From contig KV918946.1 of the NCBI GenBank assembly GCA_002049455.2, positions 62,001 through 126,000 on the forward strand: a stretch of DNA of 64,000 nucleotides. The letters are read 5' to 3'. The notes under the pieces are model-generated. The model saw only the letters and a list, made by a program, of their open reading frames with translations. It was not told the DNA's origin and did no database searches. Shown one piece after another: positions 23,004 to 34,096 of the stretch. The translations under genes were made by a program, and so were the position numbers. The DNA comes from Porphyra umbilicalis. Taxonomy: Eukaryota; Rhodophyta; Bangiophyceae; Bangiales; Bangiaceae. Every line of letters starts with the position of its first letter. Position 1 is the first letter of the stretch.

Positions 23004-23425
23004 TGTTGAGCTCTGCTCGGGAATTCCATGGGAGCTATACTTACACGCGGGCTCTTGGTGACTCAAGCTCGTGTACTTGTTGGCATTCCATTGTTGTATG
23101 ACTTGTACTTGTTTGTACTTGATTTGTGTATCTCTTGGTGAGCCCCCCCTTTCTTGTGGTGAGCTCGGGGAGATTGTGCGTGGCGTGGTGACTGGATTGT
23201 GCGGCGGTGGGCGGCTTAGCACAGGGGAGGCGCATGCTCCGCTTTGGGAGGTGCGCCGCAGGCCCTGCACGCGCGGAGAGTGGAACTGCCTGGGGAAGCA
23301 CTGAGAGGGGGGTCTTCCCTGCGACTGGCAGAGGGGTCGCCTGGGGTATATCAGGCGGTCCTAGTGGGCCCAAGACCGCCATCCAAGTAAACCAACGCAT
23401 CCACCTATCTACCTCCCGCTTCACA
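23004..23425 (+). repeat. 422-bp copia-type LTR, plus orientation
   Basis: Begins TGTTGAGCTC and ends CTTCACA. It is about 99 percent identical by eye to the minus-strand copy at 23996-24417. Directly after it, GGTTATGGGCCCAGC (23426-23440) is complementary to the anticodon region of initiator methionine tRNA, the primer used by copia-type elements. The ORFs inside (23207-23455 plus and 23041-23424 minus) are LTR sequence, not genes. Confidence 0.85.
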
Positions 23426-23580
23426 GGTTATGGGCCCAGCTCGCGCTGGATTTAGTTCTGAGAGGTCGCGGGTTCGAGATTCGCCACGGCTGGGCCCCAG
23501 GAGGGGGACGGAGGATTTTGCAGGAGAGGCGATTCCGAGTCGTGGGTCAGACGAGCCTGGCCCTGAGGAGCTGCGGGGAA

Positions 23581-23898
23581 TGTTGAACTGGTTATGTTCA
23601 GCTCCCCGGGCCAGTCACACCGGTCTTGTGGCTGTAGCTGAGTGGTACAACTTTTGAATCTCAACAGGTTATGGGCCCAGCTCGCGCTGGATTTAGTTCT
23701 GAGAGGTCGCCGGTTCGAGATTCGCCACGGCTGCGCCCCAGGAGGGGGACGGAGGAATTTGCAGGAGAGGCAATTCCGAGTCGTGGGTCAGACGAGCCTG
23801 GCCCTGAGGAGCTGGGGGGAGTGTTGAACTGGTGATGTTCAGCTCCCCAGGCCAGTCACACCGGTCATGTGGCGTAGAAGGTTTTTGACCTTTCAACA
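23581..23898 (+). mobile_element. TRIM-like miniature LTR unit (318 bp)
   Basis: Two short LTR-like ends, 23581-23666 (86 bp) and 23822-23898 (77 bp), begin TGTTGAACTGG and end TCAACA. Between them lie a primer-binding site GGTTATGGGCCCAGC (23667-23681) and a purine tract (GAGGAGCTGGGGGGAG, 23806-23821) right before the second end. This is the plan of a terminal-repeat retrotransposon in miniature: no coding, all replication signals. The 155-bp internal part is repeated upstream at 23426-23580, behind the 422-bp LTR. TAGCTGAGTGG and GGTTCGAGATTC resemble pol III A and B boxes, so a tRNA-derived SINE is the main alternative. Confidence 0.6.
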
Positions 23899-23995
23899 AG
23901 CAAATTCCTCCGTCCCCCTCCTGGGGCGCAGCCGTGGCGAATCTCGAACCCGCGACCTCTCAGAACTAAATCCAGCGCTAGCTGGGCCCATAACC

Positions 23996-24417
23996 TGTGA
24001 AGCGGGAGGTAGATAGGTGGATGCGTTGGTTTACTTGGATGGCGGTCTTGGGCCCACTAGGACCGCCTGATATACCCCAGGCGACCCCTCTGCCAGTCGC
24101 AGGGAAGACCCCCCTCTCAGTGCTTCCCCAGGCATTTCCACTCTCCGCGCGTGCAGGGCCTGCGGCGCACCTCCCAAAGCGGAGCATGCGCCTCCCCTGT
24201 GCTAAGCCGCCCACCGCCGCACAATCCAGTCACCACGCCACGCACAATCTCCCCGAGCTCACCACAAGAAAGGGGGGGCTCACCAAGAGATACACAAATC
24301 AAGTACAAACAAGTACAAGTCATACAACAATGGAATGCCAACAAGTACACGAGCTTGAGTCACCAAGAGCCCGCGTGTAAGTATAGCTCCCATGGAATTC
24401 CCGAGCAGAGCTCAGCA
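23996..24417 (-). repeat. 422-bp copia-type LTR, minus orientation
   Basis: Reads TGCTGAGCTC to CTTCACA on the minus strand. Upstream of it, the minus strand has GGAATTGGGGGAG (24418-24430), a good polypurine tract, as expected of a 3' LTR for gag-pol. Downstream it is followed by the primer-binding site and about 80 bp of leader (to 23901), as expected of a 5' LTR. It therefore carries signals of both ends. Confidence 0.85.
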
Positions 24418-24458
24418 CTCCCCCAATTCCATTGGAGTTAATGTAAGCCCACCGGAAC

Positions 24459-24524
24459 GGACGGTATCGATACCGTCCCAAGCACTCTGCGCGATTTTTC
24501 GTCGGGACGGTTTCGTTACCGTCC
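24459..24524. repeat. Palindromes in the copia 3' untranslated region
   Basis: GGACGGTATCGATACCGTCC (24459-24478) is a perfect 20-bp palindrome. A related imperfect one at 24505-24524 keeps GGACGGT and ACCGTCC arms and is itself enclosed by GCGATTTTTC and GAAAAAATCGC. They lie between the end of pol and the polypurine tract, so they are likely element signals such as a 3' structure or a factor-binding site. Confidence 0.7.
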
Positions 24525-24564
24525 ACAAGAAAAAATCGCCGTTAGTGCAAAACACAAAAGGGGC

Positions 24565-27500
24565 TCAGTCGACCACCGCCGACTCGCACAGCAACATGAC
24601 ATACCCCAGCCGGCCGTCCGAGCACCACAACCGGCCCAAACCGCCGCAAATCCGATGCCAAACGCAAAGGGCACGCGGCCTGTCACCATGGTAGCTCCGC
24701 CAAAGACCTCCGCCGACCACGGAGGGGCTCAGCATGTGGAAGCAGGACGTGGGGCGGGCGTAGCGCCCAGCCCCGCGTTGCCAAGATCGGCGCCAACGCC
24801 AATGACGCGCCCAAAACAAGACGAACGCCGGGGCCGGCAGCGGCTTTGTCAGCCCGTCTGCCGGCATGTCCACGCTAGGGAGGAAGTAGAACGTCACCTC
24901 CCCGCGCGCCACGTAGTCACGGACCATGTGGTACGCGACATCCACGTGCTTGGTACGCCCGGTGGCTTCGGGGTTGTTGACCAAGGCGAGGCAAGCCTGG
25001 TTGTCTTCCCCCATCGGCACGGCCCCGCCATCGACGCCCAGAGCCGACAGCAGCTTGCGTAGCCACAGCGCCTCCTTGGTGGCCATCGCGGCGGCCACGT
25101 ACTCCGCTTCGGCCGTCGAGGTTGCCACCGTCGACTGGCGCTTGCTTGCCCACGCGATGGGCCCGCCATTGAGGGTGAAGACGAAGCCTGTCGTGGACCG
25201 ACGGCCGTCAACGTCGCCCGCCCAGTCGGCGTCGACAAACCCCTGCAGCGGCTCGCTGCCGCCGTAAACCACCCCAAGGCGGGTTGTCCCGCGCAGGTAG
25301 CGCAATACCCCCTTTGCCGCGCGCATGTGGTCCTGCTCAGGGCAAGACATGAACCGCGACAGCACCCCCACGGCAAAGGCGATGTCCGGCCTTGTCGTGG
25401 TGGACAGGTAGAGGAGGGAGCCGACCAACTCGGCGTACCGGTTACCCTCCGGCAGCAGGTCCTCGCCCGTCGTAGTCGGCTTGACCCCTGACGCCATTGG
25501 CGCCTTGTTCGGGGTGGAGGTCTCCATCCCAAACGCCTCCAGCAGCGTCGCCGTGTGCCCCGGGTTGCTCAGAGTGAGCGTCTTCGCCGCACGGTCACGC
25601 ATGACCTTCATGCCAATAAAGTCGTTGACCTCCCCCATGTCGCGTACTTCAAACTTCGCCGACACGAAGCGCTTGACGGCAGCAACCCCAGCCAGCTTCT
25701 CGCCCGCCACGAGAAGGTCGTCGACGTACACGAGAATGAAGACGCGCCCGTGCACAGGGTGGCACCACTCGTAGAGGCTCGGGTCCACCTTGGACCGCAC
25801 TGCACCGATCTCCTTGAGCTCCTTGTCGAGCTTGATGCCCCACAGCCGCCCAGCCTGCTTTGTCCCGTAGAGCGCAAGGTTAAGCCGACACATCTCCTCC
25901 ACGCCCTCCGGCTCGATACCGTCGGGGAGTTTGATGTACATCTCCTTGTCCATCTTGGCGTTGAGGAAGGCTGTCTTGACGTCGACATGGTGAACCTCCC
26001 AGCCCGAGGCTGCAGCCACAGCAAAGAGGGCCCGTGTGGTAGCCGCGCTGGGCACCGGCGCCCACGTCTCGTCAAAGTCCCGCCCCGGCACTTGGTTGAA
26101 ACCTTGGGCCACGAGGCGAGCCTTGTAGCGCGTCATCTTTCCCTCCGCGTCGTGTTTGATGTCGAACACAAAACGCGTCTTGATGGCCTTGTGCTTCTTG
26201 TTGTTCACCTTAATCTTGGACCAGGTGCCAAGCTTCTTGTGCGCTGCCACCTCCTCCTTGATGGCCTGCTTCCAACGCGGCCAATCAGAACGAGCACGTG
26301 CCTCTTTCTCGTTTGCCGGGGGCTTGTGTAGGTCGCAGCTCGACTCAGCCGCACTCTTTGAACCGCTTGCCAAGTACGCCTTGGGCTCCTTCTCCCACCA
26401 TGTTACCTTGGGAGCTGGCTTTCGCTTTGAGCGACGAGGCCCAGGTGCGGCGCTGTCACAGGTAGCAGGTCCTTGACCGCCCGCCGGTGTCGAGCCATCG
26501 GAGCAATCCTCGACGTCCTCCTCGCTATCTTAGGCAAGGGAGGGAGGACCGACTTCTTCGTCGCTGTCAGAGGTGTCGTCGGGGGCGTACTCGTCCTCTC
26601 GCCCGCGTTCAGCGTCGAGCATGTCCATTGCCCCTTCCGTGGCGTCATCCTTGCCGCCGTCATTTCCCGCCGTCAGTCGGGGACCAGCGCTTGACCCGAC
26701 TGCCGACGCCTTGACCTTAGCCGGGTTCTCCTCCATCAGCACGTCTCGACGCTCGAAGACTTGGTTCGTCTCATCCTCGAGGATGCGGTAGGCCTTGCCA
26801 CCGACCGTGTAGCCGACAAAGCGGCCTACGTCGGTCCTTGGCTCCAGCTTGCGTTGCTGCTTCTTGGGTTTGAGCGCCCACGCCCGGCTCCCCCAAACGC
26901 GGAATCCCGCGACGTTGGGGCGTCGACCTGTTAGGGCCTCCAGCGGTGTTACGTCCAGCCCCGCCTTGGGGGACCGGTTGAGCACATGGACGACAGAGGC
27001 CAACGCCTCAGCCCACAGGTCTTCCTCCGCTCCGGCATCGAGCAGAGCAGCACGCACGCGCTCCATCAGCGTGCGGTTAACCCGCTCCGCTTTGCCGTTC
27101 TGCTGTGACTTGTACGGCGCTGTCATCTCCGACGTGATGCCCTTGTCCTCGTACCATGCCTTGAGGTCGTTGGTGACGTACTCCTTGGCACCGTCATGAC
27201 GGACGCGCTTGACCTTGACTCCCGTCAGCGTCTCAAGCTGCTTGATACGCGTCTTGAGAACCTGCGGTGCCATCCCTTTCGTCTTGATAGGCGTTGCCGT
27301 GATGAACCCCGTGGAGTCCTCCAGCGCCGTCATAAAGTAGATGGAACCACCCAGCGACTCCGTGAGTGGGCCACCAATGTCGGTGTGCACCAGCTCGCAC
27401 TTGGTCGTCGCTGTAGATGAGCGGGGGCTCGGCGCCTGAACCATCTTGCCGTCCACACACGGCACACACACAGTGCCAATGACGCGCTTGGCGTCTGCCA

Positions 27501-28908
27501 CTGACGACGGCATGCCGTCGACCATTGTGGCCGCCCGCTTGAGGTTCTCTAACCCCAAGTGGTTGAACCGACGGTGCCACAGCTCCGCCTCCCCGGCTAT
27601 GCGCGTGGATGCCGCGTTAGCCGACGCCTGGACCGGCGTCACCTTGAGCACATACTGCTCCAGGTCGTTCACCTTGCCGACCACCGACGCCTTGTCGAGC
27701 ACCCCGCTCAAGCGTACAGCATCCCCGTCGCTAAGAATGTAGCAGGCGTTGTCGACAAACACCACCGCACCTCGATTGCGGTCGACTGCTCGAACCGACA
27801 GCAGGTTGCTAGTCAGGTCCGGAACGAGCATAGCCTCCCCGAGCACCATGCGCGTCTTGGTGTTTCCTTTGCCAACGTCCATGGAGACGTGGCCGTGCCC
27901 CTTGATGGGCACCTTATCGCCGTTGGCCAAGGTGACCTCGGCCCCGCTTCCCGCCGTCCGGACGGTGAAGCCCGTATCCCCGGCGGCCATGTGGTTGGTT
28001 GCGCCAGAGTCGAGCACCCAGGTTGACAACCCGCGTGTGCTCCCGTGAGCCTTGCTGCTCCCGGCATTGCCGGTGGAAGCAGTGTAGGCCAGAGCGGCAC
28101 CCACGTGGGGCCCGCCGCCTTGGCCGCCTTCACGACCACCACCGCCGGGCTTGCCCTTGCCCTTGGCCTCATCCGCCTTCTTCTTGTAGCAGTCGCGCTG
28201 CATGTGCCCTTTCTTGTTGCAGTAGAAGCACACGATCGACTTCTTGTCAAACGACTTCTTGTGCGCCGCTGCAGCAAAGGCTTGTGACTTGACACTGCCA
28301 GAAGGCTTCGACGCGGCGACGGTAATGCTCCGCTGCTCCACTTGCAGCAGCTTAGCCGTCACGTCCGACATGACGAGCTTGGTGTCCTTGTTCTCCAAGA
28401 CCGTCCTGAGCATCCCGGACTCTGACGGAAGCCCCGACAAGACGCGCAGTGCGAGCGTGTTGTCGTCCACCGGGTTTCCGAGCATGGCAAGCTCGTCCCG
28501 GATCATCTTGGCGCGCGACGCAAACTTGATGATGTTTTCGTCGTCGCCCTTCTTCAGGCTGCTCAGCTCGTTCATGAGCCGCAGCAGCTGCGCATTGTCA
28601 CGTGCCTCGAACATGACCTTGAGCGCGTCCCACGCCTCCTTGGCGGTGTCAACCGACGTGACCGTGTTAAGATGCACGGGCTTGACCGACATCTGGATGG
28701 TCGCCAGCGCCGCCTCGTTCATGGCGTCCCACGCTTCGACCACCGGGTCGGACTTCTTGTCGTCCGAACCAGAAGCAGGGCGGTCCGTCACGACGGCCGT
28801 CCACAGCTTCTCTTTCTTGAGCTGCGCACGCTGGTACGCCGCCCACACCTTGTAATCGTCGTCCAGCTGCGCGAACCGTGGGCCGCTAAGGCGGCCGTAG
28901 TCCGACAT
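24565..28908 (-). pseudogene. Ty1/copia gag-pol polyprotein, one in-frame stop
   Basis: Single-frame polyprotein in copia order. The ATG at 28908 is preferred; an earlier ATG at 29061 lies inside the primer-binding site. Gag has a UBN2-like region and an intact zinc knuckle CFYCNKKGHMQRDC (about residue 225). Protease shows WVLDSGATNH (about 300). Integrase has an HHCC finger and a core with HTDIGG, RHDGAKE and NGKAERVNRT. RT keeps YVDD near 25725, and RNase H keeps DADWAGD and TKHVDVAYH. The only defect seen is a TAA at 26530-26532, in the linker between integrase and RT; the frame continues unchanged to 24565. Motif retention suggests recent activity. The stop lies outside any catalytic domain, so programmed readthrough cannot be excluded, but a simple nonsense change is likelier. 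Confidence 0.9.
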
Positions 28909-29066
28909 GTTGACGACAGCGGCGCAACCAAGCACCGCACTGACGACGTCGACGGCGGTATCGGCCCGCGCGACGCCGGAACACACCGCAACCCGAGCAA
29001 CGTCGTCCGACCAGCGACCGCAGGGAAGACGACGATGACCACCAGCGACAGCTGGGCCCATAACCT

Positions 29067-29143
29067 TGTTGAAAGGTCAAAAACCAACTACGCCACATGA
29101 CCGGTGTGACTGGCCTGGGGAGCTGAACATCACCAGTTCAACA
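29067..29143 (-). repeat. 77-bp miniature LTR at the 5' end of copia gag-pol
   Basis: On the minus strand it reads TGTTGAACTGG to TTTCAACA, one spacer base, then GGTTATGGGCCCAGC (29051-29065) leading into gag. It is nearly identical to 23822-23898. It stands where the 5' LTR of this gag-pol should be, yet differs from the 422-bp LTR at the 3' side. Confidence 0.75.
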
Positions 29144-29206
29144 GAAGGTTACAAATAACTACTGAAAAAAGAACATTCGCGACCGCCGCGTCACCATATC
29201 GCGAAA

Positions 29207-30175
29207 ATGCTGGCGACGCACCAAGTCCTCAGGCATGCCGCCTCTCTCCCCATTTATCTACCACTTGTATTCCACTTCCTATTCTCCCCGTCGCTCTTCT
29301 CCACAGTCCGCAGTCAAGCGTGCCACCTCCGCCATAACAAGGCGTCGATAAAGGCTCTTCACGTCCGCCTCAGACGAGAAGCACGTGGCCAAAACAACAC
29401 CCAGAGGCTAAGCGGTCTCTCTTCCAGAGCATACGCGCCCGCGCAGCCAACAGGAGACGCGGTCGCGCCGCCAAAGTGCGACGAGGCCGCGCCGCCAAGC
29501 GGTGAAGTGGCCGCGCCGCCAAAGGGCGACGAGGCCGCGCCGTCCAAGTGCGACGCGGCCGCGCTGCTACAGTGCGACGCCGTCACGCCGCCACGGCGTG
29601 TTGCGGCCTGGCCGCCAGAGCGCGACGCGTTTGCGCCGCCTAAGACCAATGCGGGCGCGCCTTCGAGGAATGCTGCGGCCGCGTCGCCAGAGCGCGACGC
29701 TGCCGCGCCGACGAGAGGTGCAGCAGCCGCGTCGCCAAAGCCCGACGCGGCCGCGCGACTCACCTCAGGCACGAAGTCTACGCGCATGCCGTCGAGCACT
29801 TCCAAATGCAGCGCGCACGGCGTCGCCGAAGAGCAAGTCGTGAAACGACACGCCATCGCCTCGGGCATGTGGTCGGCTTCTGGGGCGGCCGCCGTTGTGC
29901 AAGCGGCCGCCTCGGCGGCGGCCGACGCGTCAGCCTCCTCTGGCAGTAGGATAGACCGTGCGGTGGCGGCCGAGGAGGCCGCATGTGCTTTGAAAGCGGC
30001 CGCTTCGGTGGCCGCCTTCGCGGCCCTTTTGGACGCCATACGTACGCGCCAAGCGGGTCCCGTGTCTGCCAAGCGGCGCTTGGCCTCAAAACATGATCAC
30101 AGTGCAGCGGCGGCCGATTTTCGCGTCTCCACCACTCACGCATCGGCGAGCTCCACTGCAACAGCCGCGGTGCCG
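29207..30175. other. Ala-rich 30-bp repeat DNA, coding strand unclear
   Basis: About 29460-29760 is built of roughly 30-bp units (GCGGCCGCGCCGCCAAAGTG-like). Both strands are open: plus 29207-30427 (406 codons, with a hydrophobic N-terminal stretch IYLPLVFHFLF) and minus 29359-30072 (237 codons). No domain is recognisable on either. The minus reading would be downstream of the coiled-coil-like relic described next. Confidence 0.4.
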
Positions 30176-32169
30176 TCAACGTCGGCCTGCTTCCCTCATC
30201 CGCTCGAGGTCCGCCGCGTACTTTTCTATCGCAGTCTCGCAATCAATCGTCAATACGTTGGCGACATATCGCACGCATTGCACCAGCTTCACTGCATCGG
30301 CGACCATGTCGGTCTTGCCCGCGGCCGCTCCCACCGGCCTCGTCGAGGCCAGCACGGCCGGGGCCCGTGCACCTGCAGCCGTTCTGACCTCGGCAAGGCT
30401 GGCAGCCGCACAGCCATCGACAGCTGACGCTGACTGTGACGTCGGCGACGCCATAATTGCAACAGGACGCGAAGCCACCACCGTGTCGGTCGTGGACACG
30501 ACGGCAGCCGCCGAGTACGCCGCGTCGCCGTCGTCTTCGGAGCCGCCGTCCTGCTCCTTCGCATTGGGGAATGGAACATACTTGGAGCATGAGGAGCCTG
30601 AAGACCTTGTACTCGTCGCTGAGCCGTTACTCTCGGCGTAGCATGCAACAACTGTCAATATTGACATGAGGCTGTCCCCGCTGTCCTACGACGCGCTCCT
30701 CCCGTCCGTGGTACCCGAATCGTCAGAGAGACAGTAGCACGACCTCAATGCGCTGCTGCTGCTGTACTCCGATGACAACGCGGAGGGCAGTGAAGAAAGC
30801 AATAAGAATCGCTCGTCCATGGCGGCCACCTCAGAATCCCCGCTGGCTGCCACCATCTTCTGGTCCGTGGCGGCTGCCATCTCCTCTTCCTTGGCGGCCA
30901 CATCTAGTTCCTCGCTGGTGGTCGTCATCTCCTCCCCCTTGGAGGCCGCCAGCTTCAAGTCCTTGTCGGCCGCCATCTTCTTGTCCTTGATGGCCACAAT
31001 CTCCTCGTTCTTCGCGACCGCATCCGGTTCCCCGCTGGCGGCCAGCATCTGCTCGTCCTTGAAGGCCGCCATTTCCTCGTCCTTGGCAGCCGTCTTCGAT
31101 TCTCCACTGGCGGACGCCTTCTCCTCCACCTTGGCGGCCGCTGCTGGTTCGCAAGTGGCGGCCGCCATCACCTCTATCTTGGCTGTCACTTTCGGTTCCC
31201 TGCTGGCGACCGCCATCTCCACGTCCTTGGCGGCCGCCTCCGGTTCCTCGCTGGCGACTGCCATCACCTTCACATTTGCCTTCACCTTCGGTTCCGCGAT
31301 AACAGACGCCATCTCGACGTCCTTGGCGGCCGCCTCTGGTTCCCCGCAGGCGGCAGACATCTTCTCTTCCTTTGGGGCCCCCTCCGGTTCCGTGGTGGCC
31401 GCCACCTCCTCCTCCTTAGCGGCCGCCTCTGGTTCCCAGGTGGCGGCTTCCATCACGTTCACATTGGCCGTCACCTTCGGTTCCCCTCTGGTTCTGTGGC
31501 GGCCGCCAAATACTCCTCCTTGGCGGCTGCCTCTGCTTCCCACGTGGCGGCCGCCATCACCGACACCTTCGCCGCCATCTCTGTTTCCCCGCTGGCGGCC
31601 GCCATCTCCTCGTCCTTGGTGGCAGCCTCTAGTTCGGTTGCGACCACAACCTACTCCACCTGGGCGGCCGCCTCTGCCTTCCTGATGGCGGCCGCCATCT
31701 CCTCCCCCTTGGCGGCGGCCTCTTGTTGTCCGGTGGCGGTCGCCAGCACCTCTACCTTGGCCGCCACCTTCGGTTTCCCCCTGGAGGCCGCTATCCCCAC
31801 GTCCTTGGCGGCCGCCTCCGGTTCTTCCCTCGCAGCCGTCATCTCCTCCTCCTTGGCGATCGCGCCCGCTTCCTTCTTCGCGAGCGCAGCAGCGCCAGCG
31901 ACGCGCTCGACAACGGCCTATCGGCCACGCTGGAGCGCGTGCTTCTGCGCATCGTCATCTCAGGCCTCAATGGCAATGGCTCGATCCTTGCCGGGCCCCC
32001 GACCCATCTTCTGGTCGGCGAAAGCGTGCCGATCTGCTGCTAAACTGGCCGCAGCGGCTGCATGCGCCCGCTTTGCGCACGCGCACGCTTCGACATTGCG
32101 CTCCAGTTGCTCCTCGGCGCTAGGAACGGCGCCACGACGGCAGGCGCCTACGTTGGCGGCGCTGTCCAT
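30176..32169 (-). pseudogene. Decayed Ala/Glu/Lys-rich coiled-coil-like gene with 15-residue repeats
   Basis: No family is recognised. The minus strand from 32169 reads a helix-forming segment (SAEEQLERNVEACA), then stops at 31960-31962 and near 31919, then more charged helix and repeats like EPEAAAKDVEMA to a stop at 31651. Near 31500 the repeat continues in a different frame as far as 30686, and past one TAG the same frame runs on through an acidic Ser/Gly/Ala region to a final helix (AVKLVQCVRYVANVL) ending at 30176. Consistent charge pattern on the minus strand supports it as the coding strand, although the plus strand of the repeats is open too. With several stops and a frame change it is probably a relic, or a multi-exon gene I cannot resolve. 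Confidence 0.4.
30810..31860. repeat. 45-bp minisatellite
   Basis: Units such as GGCGGCCGCCATCTCC recur about every 45 bp (alternating with GGTTCC-containing half units) for about 1 kb. On the minus strand each unit gives 15 residues of the form ASGEPEAAAKDVEMA. Length is a multiple of three except for an apparent shift near 31500. Confidence 0.75.
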
Positions 32170-34096
32170 GCACTGTCGATGTGCAAGCCGTCGGGTGCGT
32201 CACAGTGTAGGAAGAGTTCAGCATGCGGGGAGCGGTAAGGTGCGAGAGGGCGCGCGGTGCGGAGAAAGGTGAGGCTGCGTGGGGGGACCGGTTGCGGCGG
32301 GGGCGTTGGCTTTGCAACAGAATGAGTCCGGTGAGCAGGCGACACCACACGGTGACGCTCACATGCCAGTGAACGCACCTGTTAATCAAGGGACCGCCTG
32401 ATCGTGAATGAAGGGATCGCCTGCAGGTCAAAAGGACACGCCGGTCGGTTGTCACATGCGGGGGCCGCACGACCAGAAAACTCACACATAAGTTGCACGA
32501 CGCGTTTCTGACGGGAGGGACGCCGTCATTTGTCGCCCATGTAGCTCAATGATCCACTCCTATGCGAAGATCGCGCATGCCATCATCAAACCGATTGGCT
32601 GTCACTCAACGAAGAGCAGCCGTTGCGTCTTGCACGAAAAATCGGGATGAGCGCGAGACACGTACGGCAGCAAAAAAACGTCATGACTACTCCACGGGTC
32701 GTAGCGATCCTGCGTACTAGCCAAGGTTTCTGTCACACATTTTCGATGGCATCTGCAAGGTGTGGAAGGCATGTACCCGCGTGCCGACCGCCGAGAGCCT
32801 TCCACGTCGTGCTCGACGGAGGTGCCCGCTACGCACACGCACTTTGGCGATGAGAAATCCGGTCTAGAGCGGACGTCGTGCGGCCGAAGCGTCCGTGGCA
32901 TGTTGCGGCCTCAAATCACACGCCGAAAACCATATTGGTGCCCTCTGGCGGGGGTTTCAAGGGCTATCCATCGCCCCCCATACCCCCCGGCCCTGAAGCC
33001 ATCACAGCGCAACTCTATACCTGCGCCGTGGGTACCAGCACAGCCTTACACACGATAATATCATGCAGCTGATAGCCCCTGCACCCCCCTGCAGCCATTC
33101 CCTCCCCTCCCATCCGCCCCGCTCCATTCCCCGCGCGTTCACACTTCTTTACCTCGGCTGTCCTTGACCTGCGGTCTTCCCCACCTCTCTTCTGCTCTGT
33201 CCTGGCCCCGTGCTCAGATTCTGGTTTTCAGAAAACCTCTGTGTCTCCTGACGCTACCGGAGGCTCTTCAACAACTCATGTGCCCCTCCTATGCGAAGCG
33301 TCCCGTGCTGCACGGGCTCCTTGCGCTGTCGACAAGCACCGTCGCGTGGTGGGAGGCGGCACCGGGATGGAACTCGGGGCTCCCAGATGGTCAAACACTC
33401 CGTTCTCACACGAGTTTTATTGCTGCAATGTGCGATTCCGAGTCGTTCTTGTGTGAGAAATCAGTGTGTCAAGAACTCGTACAGTCCATATGCGGTTATA
33501 TGCGCTCCAGTTATATGACTCCCTGTCATAAGAGTGGGAGGATGGCGGTCGACAATCTGCTCGGGCTCGATCGCGCTATTGACCGATTGTTCTTGCACCA
33601 CCCCGATTAAGAGGAATCGAATTACACAGATGAAGGGGGTACGACAAGGTGCGCACATTTGGGGGCCCCTCGCCGACGAAGACCCCACCGTCGTGAACAT
33701 ACCGTCGCGGACCGCACCGTCGTCGAAGTTTCCGTCTTTGACCCCGCTAGTGCCGTACTGCCGCCGAAGTGTCCGCTTTTACGACTGGGCGCTGACCGTG
33801 AGTACTACGGCTACGTGTGTTGGGAGCATTTCACGTAGTGCCCAGGTTGCAGTGTCTTTTGTGCTTTTTGTCGTGGTTCGCTGTGCTCTCGTATTTTGGC
33901 GAGAGGTGTGGCGAGTCTTTTCCGTAGACGCTGTCCTGTTGTGCTTTTGTAGCTTCTTTTTCTGTATGTCTTTACATATGGATTGGGATCTGCTTTCTTT
34001 TGTTTTTGAGTTCGTCATTTTGCGTGCTTGTACTAGTTTGTGTGCCCCCGCCATGGTTTTCCCTACTACAGCAGCCCCCTATCAGGATAGCCCACA
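32170..34096. other. Stretch without a convincing gene
   Basis: Mixed-composition DNA with only short overlapping ORFs and no domain motifs. The last few hundred bases directly precede the second pogo-like transposase and may hold its 5' end. Confidence 0.4.

Larger units (their letters stand above)
23004..29143 (-). mobile_element. Rearranged Ty1/copia composite with 5-bp target duplication
   Basis: The outer edges read TGTTGAGC at 23004 and TTCAACA at 29143, and both are flanked by GAAGG (22999-23003 and 29144-29148), the 5-bp duplication typical of copia integrase. Inside, left to right: a 422-bp LTR (plus), a primer-binding site, two miniature LTR units (plus), a junction at 23900/23901, a primer-binding site and 422-bp LTR (minus), a polypurine tract, the copia gag-pol (minus), and a primer-binding site with a 77-bp LTR (minus). 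The two 422-bp LTRs therefore face each other and the two outer ends carry different LTR types. It seems to have entered the genome as one piece, probably from a recombined or self-integrated cDNA. The last step is inference. Confidence 0.75.

Noticed and set aside
23041-24380. Two nearly identical 127-codon ORFs on opposite strands
   Set aside because: They lie within the inverted 422-bp LTRs and are repeat sequence, not genes.
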